Below are positions 1 to 6,245 of a stretch of 7,249 nucleotides of DNA, in pieces. Position 1 is the stretch's first letter. Each line of letters begins with the position of its first letter. This DNA is from Sideroxydans sp. (GTDB lineage Bacteria; Pseudomonadota; Gammaproteobacteria; Burkholderiales; Gallionellaceae), in assembly GCA_030823965.1 (NCBI GenBank), contig JAVBYP010000239.1:1-7249 (forward strand), written 5' to 3'. Both the position numbers and the translations under genes were made by a program. The notes beneath the pieces are model-generated. The model searched no databases. It was not told the origin of the DNA and saw only the letters and a program-made list of their open reading frames with translations.

Positions 1-814
1 GGCGCTCGTTCAATATCTCGTCGAGCAGTTGGCGATAGTGACCTGTGATGTTCTTCACATAGGCTGCTTCTTTGTAGCGACCTTCGATCTTGAAACTGCG
101 CACACCGGCATCGATGAGCGCGCGCAGATTGTCGCTCTGGTTGTTGTCTTTCACCGACAGCAGATGCTTTTCGAAGGCGACGACCTGACCTTTGTTATCT
201 TCCAGTGTGTAGGGCAGACGACAGGCTTGCGAGCAATCGCCGCGATTCGCACTGCGCCCCGTGTGTGCGTGGCTGATGTTGCATTGGCCGGAGTAGGCGA
301 CACACAACGCACCGTGGATGAAGTGTTCGATGACGGTGTCGTTCGGCACGGCAGCGCGCACCTTGGCGATCTCTTGGATGGTGAGTTCGCGCGCCAGCAC
401 CAATTGTGAGAAGCCGACATCGGCAAGGAAGCGCGCCTTCTCCGGTGTGCGGATGTCGCACTGGGTAGAGGCATGCAGATCGATGGGAGGCAGATCGAGT
501 TGCAACAGACCCATGTCCTGCACGATGAGTGCATCCACCCCTGCGTCGTAACAATCCCACGCCAGCTTGCGTGCCGACTCCAGCTCGGCATCGTGCAAGA
601 TGGTGTTGAGGGTGACGAATATCTTGGCGCGGAAACGATGTGCGAATTCAACTAACTCGGTGAGGTCTGCTATCGAGTTGCCGGCTTTTTCACGGGCACC
701 GAACGAAGGGCCTCCGATGTAGACCGCGTCCGCACCGTGCAGGATGGCTTCGCGACCGATGGCGGCGGTCTTGGCGGGGGCTAGGAGTTCGAGTGCTGAG
801 GGAAGTGGTGACAT
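1..814 (-). CDS. rlhA: U32-family protein, RlhA-like 23S rRNA C2501 hydroxylation enzyme (3' part cut off by window)
   Basis: The N-terminal 271 codons of a U32 'peptidase' protein; the C-terminal part lies beyond the window. The U32 signature is visible at residues 163-181 (E-x-F-x2-G-A-L-C-x4-G-x-C-x-I-S). Cysteines 171, 178, 194 and 198 are placed like the conserved cysteines of the family, which are thought to hold an iron-sulfur cluster. Stretches such as VKNITGHYRQ, HASTQCDIRTPEKARFL and GRSANRGDCSQACRLPYTL match my memory of E. coli RlhA (YdcP) nearly residue for residue. RlhA makes 5-hydroxycytidine at position 2501 of 23S rRNA in the cytoplasm, probably using prephenate; it is not a protease despite the family name. 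The E. coli protein is about 650 residues, so roughly 40% is seen here. The start is ATG at 814; in-frame codons upstream contain no other start before a TAG at 848-850. The paralogue TrhP (YegQ, tRNA) is less likely because the matches are to the RlhA branch. Confidence 0.88.
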   Translation of the reverse strand, partial: MSPLPSALELLAPAKTAAIGREAILHGADAVYIGGPSFGAREKAGNSIADLTELVEFAHRFRAKIFVTLNTILHDAELESARKLAWDCYDAGVDALIVQDMGLLQLDLPPIDLHASTQCDIRTPEKARFLADVGFSQLVLARELTIQEIAKVRAAVPNDTVIEHFIHGALCVAYSGQCNISHAHTGRSANRGDCSQACRLPYTLEDNKGQVVAFEKHLLSVKDNNQSDNLRALIDAGVRSFKIEGRYKEAAYVKNITGHYRQLLDEILNER

Positions 815-823
815 GGCGCGCGG

Positions 824-829
824 ATTATA
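824..829 (-). promoter_or_regulatory. Consensus -10 box (TATAAT) close to the rlhA start
   Basis: On the minus strand a perfect TATAAT lies only 9 nt before the ATG of the RlhA-like gene. If used, transcription would begin within a few bases of the ATG, giving a leaderless or nearly leaderless mRNA. This fits the absence of any purine-rich Shine-Dalgarno sequence there (the upstream bases are C-rich). No good TTGACA-like -35 hexamer is found at 16-18 bp spacing, and there is no TGn extension, so the assignment is tentative. Confidence 0.35.
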
Positions 830-842
830 CCGGAGGGGTGAC

Positions 843-858
843 GCAGGCTACGGCCTGC
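843..858 (-). other. Short GC-rich hairpin between the GGDEF-EAL gene and rlhA
   Basis: GCAGGC and GCCTGC form a perfect 6-bp inverted repeat around a 4-nt loop, starting 9 nt after the TGA (868-870) of the large signalling gene. No T-run follows on the minus strand, so it is not a classical intrinsic terminator; it could be a weak terminator or a 3'-end stabilising stem. Read on the plus strand the loop is C(UACG)G, a stable UNCG-type tetraloop, but no plus-strand gene uses it. The whole 815-867 gap holds only this and the TATAAT box. Confidence 0.35.
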
Positions 859-867
859 ATCACGTGT

Positions 868-3800
868 TCATAACTGGCGCAACAATTGGTTGAACTCTTC
901 GATCGGTACGGGCTTGCCGAAGAGGAAGCCTTGATAGTGCACACAGCCTTTGCGCAACAGCGGTGCACGTTGTGCTTCCGTCTCCACTCCCTCTGCGATG
1001 ACGTCCAAGCTCAGTTCCTGCGCCATCGCGATGATGGTGCGTACGATGGCTCGATCGCTGCTGTCGTCTGCGATGTCGCGCACGAAGGATTGGTCGATCT
1101 TGAGTTGGTCCAGCGGTAACTGCTTGAGATATTGCAGTGACGAGTAGCCTGTACCGAAATCGTCCAAGGAGAATTGCACACCGAACTTCTTCAGCTCGAT
1201 CATGGTCGCGATGGTCTCTTTGATGTTGTCCTGCAACATGCTCTCGGTCAGCTCGAGCTTGAGTAAGGTCGGATCGATGCCGCTCTCTTGAACGAGTGTC
1301 TTCACTTGGCCGACGAAATCTTCCTGACGGAACTGTTTGGCGCTCACGTTGACCGCCAGCAACAGGTTGCGCGTGGAGATATCAGCCTGCCATGCTTTGA
1401 GTTGGGCACAAGCGGTCTGCAATACCCAGTGTCCTAACGGCAGGATCAATCCGGTCTCTTCCGCCAATGGAATGAAGTGGGACGGCGGTATCAGTCCGTG
1501 GACCGGATGTATCCAGCGGATGAGTGATTCGGCTCCCAGAGGTCGGCGCTGATCGTCCACCTGTATCTGGTAATACAAGTGGAACTGATGTTTCTCTAGG
1601 CCGACACGTAGATCGTGTTCCAGTAAAGCTCGATTGTTGATGGCATCCTGCATCTGTGGGTCGAAGAAGCGTATCGTGTTCTTGCCCGCCTTCTTCGCCT
1701 GATACATCGCGATGTCGGCATGTTTGAACAGATCTTCGGTCGCCTGTTGATGGTCGTGGAACAGTGTGGCGCCGATGCTGGGTGTGTTGCGATATTCATG
1801 CCCTGCGAGTAGGTAAACCTGATTGAGTGTGGAAAGTATCTTCTCCCCTACGGCTTCCGTCTGCGCGGCTGCATCGAGCCTATCTTCGCTCAGGTCTTCC
1901 AGCATCACCACGAACTCATCACCGCCAAGTCGGGCGACGGTGTCGTTCTCGCGCACGCAGGACAGGAGTCGCTGTGCGACCTGTTGTAGCAGCAGGTCGC
2001 CGATGTCGTGCCCGAGTGTGTCGTTGAGTGTCTTGAAGTTATCTAGATCGATGAACAGCAGAGCGCCTTCACGTCCGCTGCGCGAACTTGAAGCCCAAGC
2101 ATGTTGCAGCCTATCCAGCAGCAAGCGTCGGTTAGGGAGCCGTGTGAGTGGGTCGAAGAACGCTAAGTTGCGTATCTCTTCTTCGGCTTCTTTGCGCAGC
2201 GTGATATCCGACAGCGAGCCGACGTGATTGGTGATGTTGCCAGCACCATCTTTGACGGTAGCGATCGTCAGATATTCAGGGTATATCTCACCGTTCTTGC
2301 GGCGGTTCCACACCTCACCTTCCCATTCTCCAGTGGTCTTGATGCGATCCCACATCTCGGCATAGAAGTCTTTGCCGTGACGCCCTGAGCTGACGATGCG
2401 CGGGTTCTTGCCGATGACCTCTTCGGCAGCATATCCGGTGATCTTGGTGAAAGCACTGTTCACACGCAGGATGAGGTTGTCCGCATCCGTGATGATCATC
2501 CCTTCTTGCGATTCGAAAGCGGTCGCTGCGATACGTAGGTTGCTCGAGGCAAGGTCATGTTCATTCAATAGACGGATCTTCTCGATCGCGACGCTCACGA
2601 GTTGGCTCACTGAGTCCAAAAAGGCAATCTCTTCAGCAGACCATTCTTTATGCGAATAGATGTGGTTCAGCGTGAGCAGGTAATAACCGTCTTCGCGGAA
2701 AGAGAAGGGATACCACAGCAGACTGCGTATCTTCATCTGATCGTGTAAGAGCTCTCCCGATCCATCATGCAACAGATGCTCGCAGATATGGTCGCTATGA
2801 CTGATGAGCCAATGTCGCGAATGGCGTATCGCGCGTGCGCCATCGATGAAGATGTCGAGCGGGTAGGCGGCTTTGGTCGAGGTGATCTCAGGATGTTGCG
2901 GATTCAGCCATTCGGTCATGCCGATGGCCTGATGCTTGCTGAACGATACGTCGTAGATCAATGTGCGATCAGTCCCCAATGTCTCGCTGATGACATGTGC
3001 CGCGCTCTCTAGGATGGAGGAGGGGGTGTCTTGCTCGACGACGCCTTTCGCGATGTCGTTCAAGGCGCGGGAGTAGAGCAACTGCTGATGCAACCCTGCC
3101 TCAGCCCTTTTTCGCAGGGTGATGTCTTGGATGAGCACGATCCTTGCGTTCATCCCGTCGTACCTCATCGGCATGGTGCTGATCGATACGTCTATCACCT
3201 CCCCGTCTTTCTTCAGATGTCTAGCTTCCACTTCGACGACGCCAGAAGGGGAGGTCTCTAGCACTTGCTTGAGAATAGGGATGTCTTCCTGCGGACGGAT
3301 GTCGTTCAAAGACATCCGGCTGAATTCTTCACGCGAATAGCCGTAATGCGCTATCGCGCGGTCGTTCACTTCGATGAATCTGAGTGACTCTTCGGCGAAC
3401 ACGAACATCGGCATCGGGTTGTTGTCGAACAAGAAGTGGTAGCGCTGTTCGCTTTCCTTGAGACGTTTCTGATCGAGTTTGTGTTCACGCTTAAAAGCGA
3501 TACGTCCTGCGATCAGAAGCAAGACAGCCGCTCCCATGAATACTAGGAATGCGAATTGATCGATGCGGTGCTGTGCGAGTTCGACGATCTCTGGGGCAGG
3601 TTCAAGCACGTGTAGTCCGAGTGCTTCCCGCTCTATCTTCTTTTGGGTCCACAGGAGCGGCAAGTGCCCATCATCTAGAGAATATAAAGGAAGAAGAGAT
3701 GCGTGCGACCACGCGCTGAGAGCGACAGTCGGGAGTTCGCTGCGTTTATAGATGGATAGTCGCTGGTCATCCGTGAGCTGGCTGACGCTCGAACCCGGAA

Positions 3801-4530
3801 GTGAATGCATCTCCAATGTCTTGTCATGCGCTAGGATGATCACACCGTTGGCATCGCTGAGGAATACGCCAGCTGGATTGACCCAATGAGGTTGCGCAGG
3901 CAAGTTGATCTTGACGGCCACCACGCCGACGGTACGACCACCCTGTTCGATGGGTGCGCTGAAGTACAACCCTGGTATGTTGCTCGTCTTGCCGACGGCG
4001 AACTGATGGGCTTTCATCCCCATCATCGCGTCTTTGAAGTAATCGCGGCTCGCGTAGTTCGAGCCGACGAAGCTGTCATCCATATCAGCGTTGCTGGAAG
4101 CGAGACAGTCGCCCGCTGCGTTCATGACGAATATCACACTGGTTTGCAGCGAGTCGTTGAATAGGACCAAATCCCGGCTCAATTGCCGCAGCGTGGTATC
4201 AGCGGTCCAGATCTTTCTACGTCGTTCTACGGCTGACGGTGCGGTTTGCAGCAGATTCTGCCAGCGGGGAAGAGTCTTTTTGATGGCATGATCGTTGGAG
4301 ACCATCTTCGGTATGTCGTGTAAACGAGCCAGATCGCGCTGGATGTCATCAGCGAGACCTTGTGCCAGATGTTCGACTTTCGCAGATCTGTCTTTGAGTG
4401 AGGCATCACTGCGAAAGGTTTGGTACGCGCCAGTGATGAACCACGCAGCGACCAACCATAGCGCAAAGACAGCTGAGAGCGCCGCCCATAGGCGGGCGCT
4501 AAAAGTAAAAAGCGATTTCGACATTCTCAT
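868..4530 (-). CDS. Membrane-bound cyclic-di-GMP protein: Cache-PAS-GAF-PAS-GGDEF-EAL
   Basis: A 1220-residue bifunctional c-di-GMP signalling protein of the inner membrane. Order: TM helix about 14-35; periplasmic double-Cache sensor about 36-322; TM helix about 325-346; PAS about 362-475; GAF about 485-655; PAS about 662-780; GGDEF about 788-955; EAL about 962-1220. The sensor stretch 154-210 (SFVGSNYASRDYF, then VGKTSNIPGLYFSAP) resembles the C4-dicarboxylate sensor DctB. The cyclase has metal ligand D828, the signature GGDEF at 869-873 and an inhibitory RxxD site (R860, D863) five residues before it. The phosphodiesterase has E1001 (in an ESL variant of EAL), N1061, E1093, D1123/D1124, K1144, E1180 and Q1200; from N1061 on, the spacing matches known active EAL domains. 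Both activities are therefore plausible, converting GTP to c-di-GMP and c-di-GMP to pGpG. The start is M1 (4530) or M3 (4524); an AGGA sequence fits M3 better. It appears monocistronic. The ligand and net activity cannot be read from sequence. Confidence 0.93.
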   Translation of the reverse strand: MRMSKSLFTFSARLWAALSAVFALWLVAAWFITGAYQTFRSDASLKDRSAKVEHLAQGLADDIQRDLARLHDIPKMVSNDHAIKKTLPRWQNLLQTAPSAVERRRKIWTADTTLRQLSRDLVLFNDSLQTSVIFVMNAAGDCLASSNADMDDSFVGSNYASRDYFKDAMMGMKAHQFAVGKTSNIPGLYFSAPIEQGGRTVGVVAVKINLPAQPHWVNPAGVFLSDANGVIILAHDKTLEMHSLPGSSVSQLTDDQRLSIYKRSELPTVALSAWSHASLLPLYSLDDGHLPLLWTQKKIEREALGLHVLEPAPEIVELAQHRIDQFAFLVFMGAAVLLLIAGRIAFKREHKLDQKRLKESEQRYHFLFDNNPMPMFVFAEESLRFIEVNDRAIAHYGYSREEFSRMSLNDIRPQEDIPILKQVLETSPSGVVEVEARHLKKDGEVIDVSISTMPMRYDGMNARIVLIQDITLRKRAEAGLHQQLLYSRALNDIAKGVVEQDTPSSILESAAHVISETLGTDRTLIYDVSFSKHQAIGMTEWLNPQHPEITSTKAAYPLDIFIDGARAIRHSRHWLISHSDHICEHLLHDGSGELLHDQMKIRSLLWYPFSFREDGYYLLTLNHIYSHKEWSAEEIAFLDSVSQLVSVAIEKIRLLNEHDLASSNLRIAATAFESQEGMIITDADNLILRVNSAFTKITGYAAEEVIGKNPRIVSSGRHGKDFYAEMWDRIKTTGEWEGEVWNRRKNGEIYPEYLTIATVKDGAGNITNHVGSLSDITLRKEAEEEIRNLAFFDPLTRLPNRRLLLDRLQHAWASSSRSGREGALLFIDLDNFKTLNDTLGHDIGDLLLQQVAQRLLSCVRENDTVARLGGDEFVVMLEDLSEDRLDAAAQTEAVGEKILSTLNQVYLLAGHEYRNTPSIGATLFHDHQQATEDLFKHADIAMYQAKKAGKNTIRFFDPQMQDAINNRALLEHDLRVGLEKHQFHLYYQIQVDDQRRPLGAESLIRWIHPVHGLIPPSHFIPLAEETGLILPLGHWVLQTACAQLKAWQADISTRNLLLAVNVSAKQFRQEDFVGQVKTLVQESGIDPTLLKLELTESMLQDNIKETIATMIELKKFGVQFSLDDFGTGYSSLQYLKQLPLDQLKIDQSFVRDIADDSSDRAIVRTIIAMAQELSLDVIAEGVETEAQRAPLLRKGCVHYQGFLFGKPVPIEEFNQLLRQL

Positions 4531-4533
4531 CCT
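4530..4533 (-). promoter_or_regulatory. Ribosome binding site that favours the second Met of the GGDEF-EAL gene
   Basis: The minus strand reads AGGATGAGAATG. The AGGA touches the first ATG (4530-4528), which is too close to serve it, but lies 5 nt before the second in-frame ATG (4524-4522). A GGA at 4536-4538 could serve the first ATG with 5-nt spacing. The two candidate starts differ by only two residues, and the choice has no effect on the domains. Confidence 0.4.
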
Positions 4534-4538
4534 ATTCC

Positions 4539-4555
4539 GTAAACGGATCGTTTAC
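4539..4555. promoter_or_regulatory. 7-3-7 bp palindrome upstream of the GGDEF-EAL gene, candidate operator
   Basis: GTAAACG, GAT, CGTTTAC is a perfect inverted repeat ending 8 bp before the first ATG of the c-di-GMP gene. Its position in a 136-bp intergenic region and its AT-rich, two-fold symmetric form suit a dimeric repressor site; it could instead fold as a stem in the leader RNA next to the ribosome binding site. No convincing -35/-10 pair was found around it, and a 7-bp repeat could arise by chance. Confidence 0.35.
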
Positions 4556-4586
4556 TTCCCGACTTTGTTATCTGTAGGGAAGCTAT

Positions 4587-4593
4587 ATTTCCT
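4587..4593. repeat. Left copy of 7-bp direct repeat flanking the palindrome
   Basis: ATTTCCT abuts the left end of the inverted repeat at 4594. The identical heptamer recurs at 4638-4644, directly against the right end. The layout resembles a target-site duplication, though a chance or selected match is possible. Confidence 0.5.
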
Positions 4594-4638
4594 TGATGAC
4601 CATCTCCCGCTCCCGGTCGGCGCGGGAGATGGTCATCA
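4594..4638. repeat. Perfect 16-17 bp inverted repeat in the intergenic region, possible terminator stem or palindromic element
   Basis: The arm at 4595-4610 is the exact reverse complement of 4622-4637, with an 11-nt loop; T4594 and A4638 can extend the stem to 17 bp. The left arm and loop carry two tandem copies of CTCCCG (4604-4609, 4610-4615), so the stem could pair in an alternative register. It lies 28 nt after the stop of the antiporter gene, where a transcript end is expected, but no U-tract follows on the minus strand and only three T's follow on the plus strand. It may be a terminator stem of the U-less kind, a 3'-end stabilising hairpin, or a copy of a dispersed palindromic repeat. 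The inverted repeat itself is certain; its role is not. Confidence 0.85.
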
Positions 4639-4644
4639 TTTCCT
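4638..4644. repeat. Right copy of 7-bp direct repeat flanking the palindrome
   Basis: ATTTCCT begins immediately after the right arm (which ends at 4637) and matches the copy at 4587-4593. Its first A could alternatively pair with T4594 as the last base pair of the stem. Confidence 0.5.
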
Positions 4645-4666
4645 GCCTAGCTCTGCTCTCGAGGGG

Positions 4667-5743
4667 TCAAATCAATCCCATCGCCACCAGCGCGATGAAC
4701 GCTGCGAACAGCACGAAGTGGCTGATACCTTCGATGGCGTTCGTCTCGCCGTCATGCAAGTTGTTCATCACAGTGAGGAAGGTGAGCAACAACATCCCCC
4801 CTTGTATCGGTGTCAACGCCATGATGATGCGTTCACCATTGAACAGCGCGATGGCCTCGATAACAGGCAATGTGAGCAGCACGGTAGCGAGCGACGCGCC
4901 CAACGCGATGTTGACCGTGGTCTGCATACGGTTGCTCTGCGCAGCGCGCAGTGCGGTGAGGATCTCGGGGCTGGCGGAGATGAGGGCGACCAACACGGCG
5001 GGGATGGACTTGGGTAGGCTGCTACCAGCGAGTCCGGCATCCAGCAATACCGACAGCACTTCCGACAGCAAACCGACCAGCACGATCGCGCCCAGCATGA
5101 TGCCGACGTGAAGACTGTTCGGGCTGTGCGCCTCATCGTGCGCTTCTTCATCCGTAGCGCTCGAATATTCGAAGAAGGTGCGATGCTCCACGGTCTGCAA
5201 GCGCAGGAAGCCCATATACATCACCGCCATGATGCCGATGGAGAAGATGGAATAGATGTGCCATTTATCATCAGGCACGAAATCGGGAATGAACATGCCC
5301 ACGCCGATGGCGACCAACAACATGGCGATGAACGAATTGCCGGAATCGACGTTGTACTTACTGCTGCCATGCTTCATCCCGCCTACGATGGCGGCCAATC
5401 CCAAGATGCCGTTGATGTCGAACATCACGGCGGCGAACACGGTATCGCGTGCCAGCGTCGGGTTCGGTTCACCCATCAACAACACCACTAGGATGACCAC
5501 TTCCACCGACACGGCGGCGAGCGTCAATATCAACGTGCCATAGGGTTCGCCGAAACGCACAGCCAATACCTCGGCGTGGTGTGCGATGCGGAAAGCGACG
5601 CCGATGATGGCGGCCAAGATGACCAACAGCAGTCCCCACAAAGCCATGCCGCCGTGTTCGACGGCGCCGTGTTCAAGTGCGAAACCCAGTCCGAGGATGA
5701 AGAGGGCGATGGCGATAGGTAGTTCTGATCTTAGGTATTTCAT
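4667..5743 (-). CDS. chaA: ChaA-family calcium/sodium:proton antiporter
   Basis: A 358-residue, highly hydrophobic protein with about 11 predicted membrane helices, close to the 366 residues of E. coli ChaA. It belongs to the Ca2+:cation antiporter (CaCA) superfamily, which exports Ca2+ or Na+/K+ from the cytoplasm in exchange for H+. Visible family marks are the first alpha repeat at 65-82 (GEPYGTLILTL, with acidic E81), ARDT at 98-101, the second alpha repeat at 255-271 (ISASPE, E260, then ALRAAQSN) and the C-terminal GETNAIEG...HFVLFAAF at 332-349. A polar loop rich in Asp, Glu and His (197-208) sits between the two halves, as in E. coli ChaA. The start ATG overlaps the folA TGA (ATGA) and has a strong AAGGAG site 5 nt upstream, so it is probably translated by coupling to folA. 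Related proteins are sometimes labelled 'y4hA ionic transporter'. The ion specificity cannot be decided here. Confidence 0.85.
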   Translation of the reverse strand: MKYLRSELPIAIALFILGLGFALEHGAVEHGGMALWGLLLVILAAIIGVAFRIAHHAEVLAVRFGEPYGTLILTLAAVSVEVVILVVLLMGEPNPTLARDTVFAAVMFDINGILGLAAIVGGMKHGSSKYNVDSGNSFIAMLLVAIGVGMFIPDFVPDDKWHIYSIFSIGIMAVMYMGFLRLQTVEHRTFFEYSSATDEEAHDEAHSPNSLHVGIMLGAIVLVGLLSEVLSVLLDAGLAGSSLPKSIPAVLVALISASPEILTALRAAQSNRMQTTVNIALGASLATVLLTLPVIEAIALFNGERIIMALTPIQGGMLLLTFLTVMNNLHDGETNAIEGISHFVLFAAFIALVAMGLI

Positions 5744-6240
5744 GCTGACTCCTTGATACGTTGATACGTGACGAAATGATAATTCAAAGGTTGCGGTGTC
5801 TCTTGAGAATGTACTTCGCGTGCGGTCTCATGCCATGCGCGCTTATCGAGATCGGGGAAGTGCGCGTCGCCTTCCACATCTTGCTGGATCTCAGTGATGT
5901 AGAGCGTGTCGGCCGATGCCAGCGATTGTGCATAGATGTCCGCGCCGCCGACGATGAATGCCTCGGTGTCATCCGCACAGGCGGTGATGGCTTCTTGCAG
6001 GGAATGGGTGACGATGCAGCCATCGATCTTCAAATCTTTATCGCGTGTGACGACCACCGTGGTGCGCCCCGGCAATGGCTTGCCGATGGAGTCAAAAGTC
6101 TTACGCCCCATGATCATGTGATGCCCCATGGTCAGCGCCTTGAAATGTTTCAGGTCTTCAGGGCAACGCCAAGGTAGTGTGTTGTTCACGCCGATGGTGC
6201 GGTTCTGCGCCATGGCGACGATGATGGATAGCTTGCTCAT
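5740..6240 (-). CDS. folA: Dihydrofolate reductase
   Basis: A 166-residue DHFR, the usual length for the chromosomal bacterial enzyme, reducing dihydrofolate to tetrahydrofolate with NADPH in the cytoplasm to feed thymidylate, purine and methionine synthesis. Recognisable parts are IIVAMAQNRTIGVNNTLPW at 6-24 (with W24 in the Met20-loop position), the catalytic acid D29 in PEDLKHFK, the cofactor-binding IMGRKTFDSIGKPLPGR at 43-59, VGGADIY at 97-103, and YITEI followed by EGDAHFPD at 114-130. The frame is open further upstream to an ATG at 6369, but those extra 43 residues overlap the end of the pyruvate kinase gene and do not resemble DHFR, so the start at 6240 is chosen. It begins 5 nt after the preceding TAA with only a weak GGTAAA-like site, suggesting reinitiation after the upstream gene. 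Its stop overlaps the next start. No thyA gene, a frequent partner of folA, is seen nearby. Confidence 0.95.
   Translation of the reverse strand: MSKLSIIVAMAQNRTIGVNNTLPWRCPEDLKHFKALTMGHHMIMGRKTFDSIGKPLPGRTTVVVTRDKDLKIDGCIVTHSLQEAITACADDTEAFIVGGADIYAQSLASADTLYITEIQQDVEGDAHFPDLDKRAWHETAREVHSQETPQPLNYHFVTYQRIKESA
5749..5754 (-). promoter_or_regulatory. Strong Shine-Dalgarno for chaA inside the folA C-terminus
   Basis: AAGGAG on the minus strand, 5 nt before the ATG of the antiporter gene. It overlaps the codons for Lys164-Glu165 of dihydrofolate reductase, so the antiporter start is embedded in folA. This supports the ATG at 5743 and suggests that the antiporter can be translated at a higher level than folA, which itself has only a weak site. 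Confidence 0.75.
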
Positions 6241-6245
6241 TCTAT

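Noticed and set aside
151..651. Alternative minus-strand frame of 166 codons inside the RlhA-like gene
   Set aside because: The translation is Ser/Cys/Arg-rich shadow sequence; the overlapping frame has a continuous, highly recognisable U32 protein.
861..866. CACGTG palindrome just after the GGDEF-EAL stop
   Set aside because: A six-base palindrome is too common to support a regulatory site, and it lies downstream of the gene rather than in a likely promoter.
4555..4582. Inverted repeat CTTCCC ... GGGAAG with a 16-nt loop next to the candidate operator
   Set aside because: Six base pairs with a long loop are easily expected by chance; it shares only one base with the stronger 7-3-7 palindrome and gives no further evidence of function.
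4295..5017. Plus-strand open frame of 240 codons crossing the intergenic palindrome
   Set aside because: It lies antisense to the start of the GGDEF-EAL gene and the end of the antiporter gene, has a His/Gln/Asp-rich low-complexity translation with no recognisable domain, and no visible ribosome site; it is a shadow of the real genes.
4593..5111. Plus-strand open frame of 172 codons opposite the antiporter gene
   Set aside because: Its translation is Ser/Ala/Met-rich without known motifs and is fully explained by the codon pattern of the minus-strand membrane protein.
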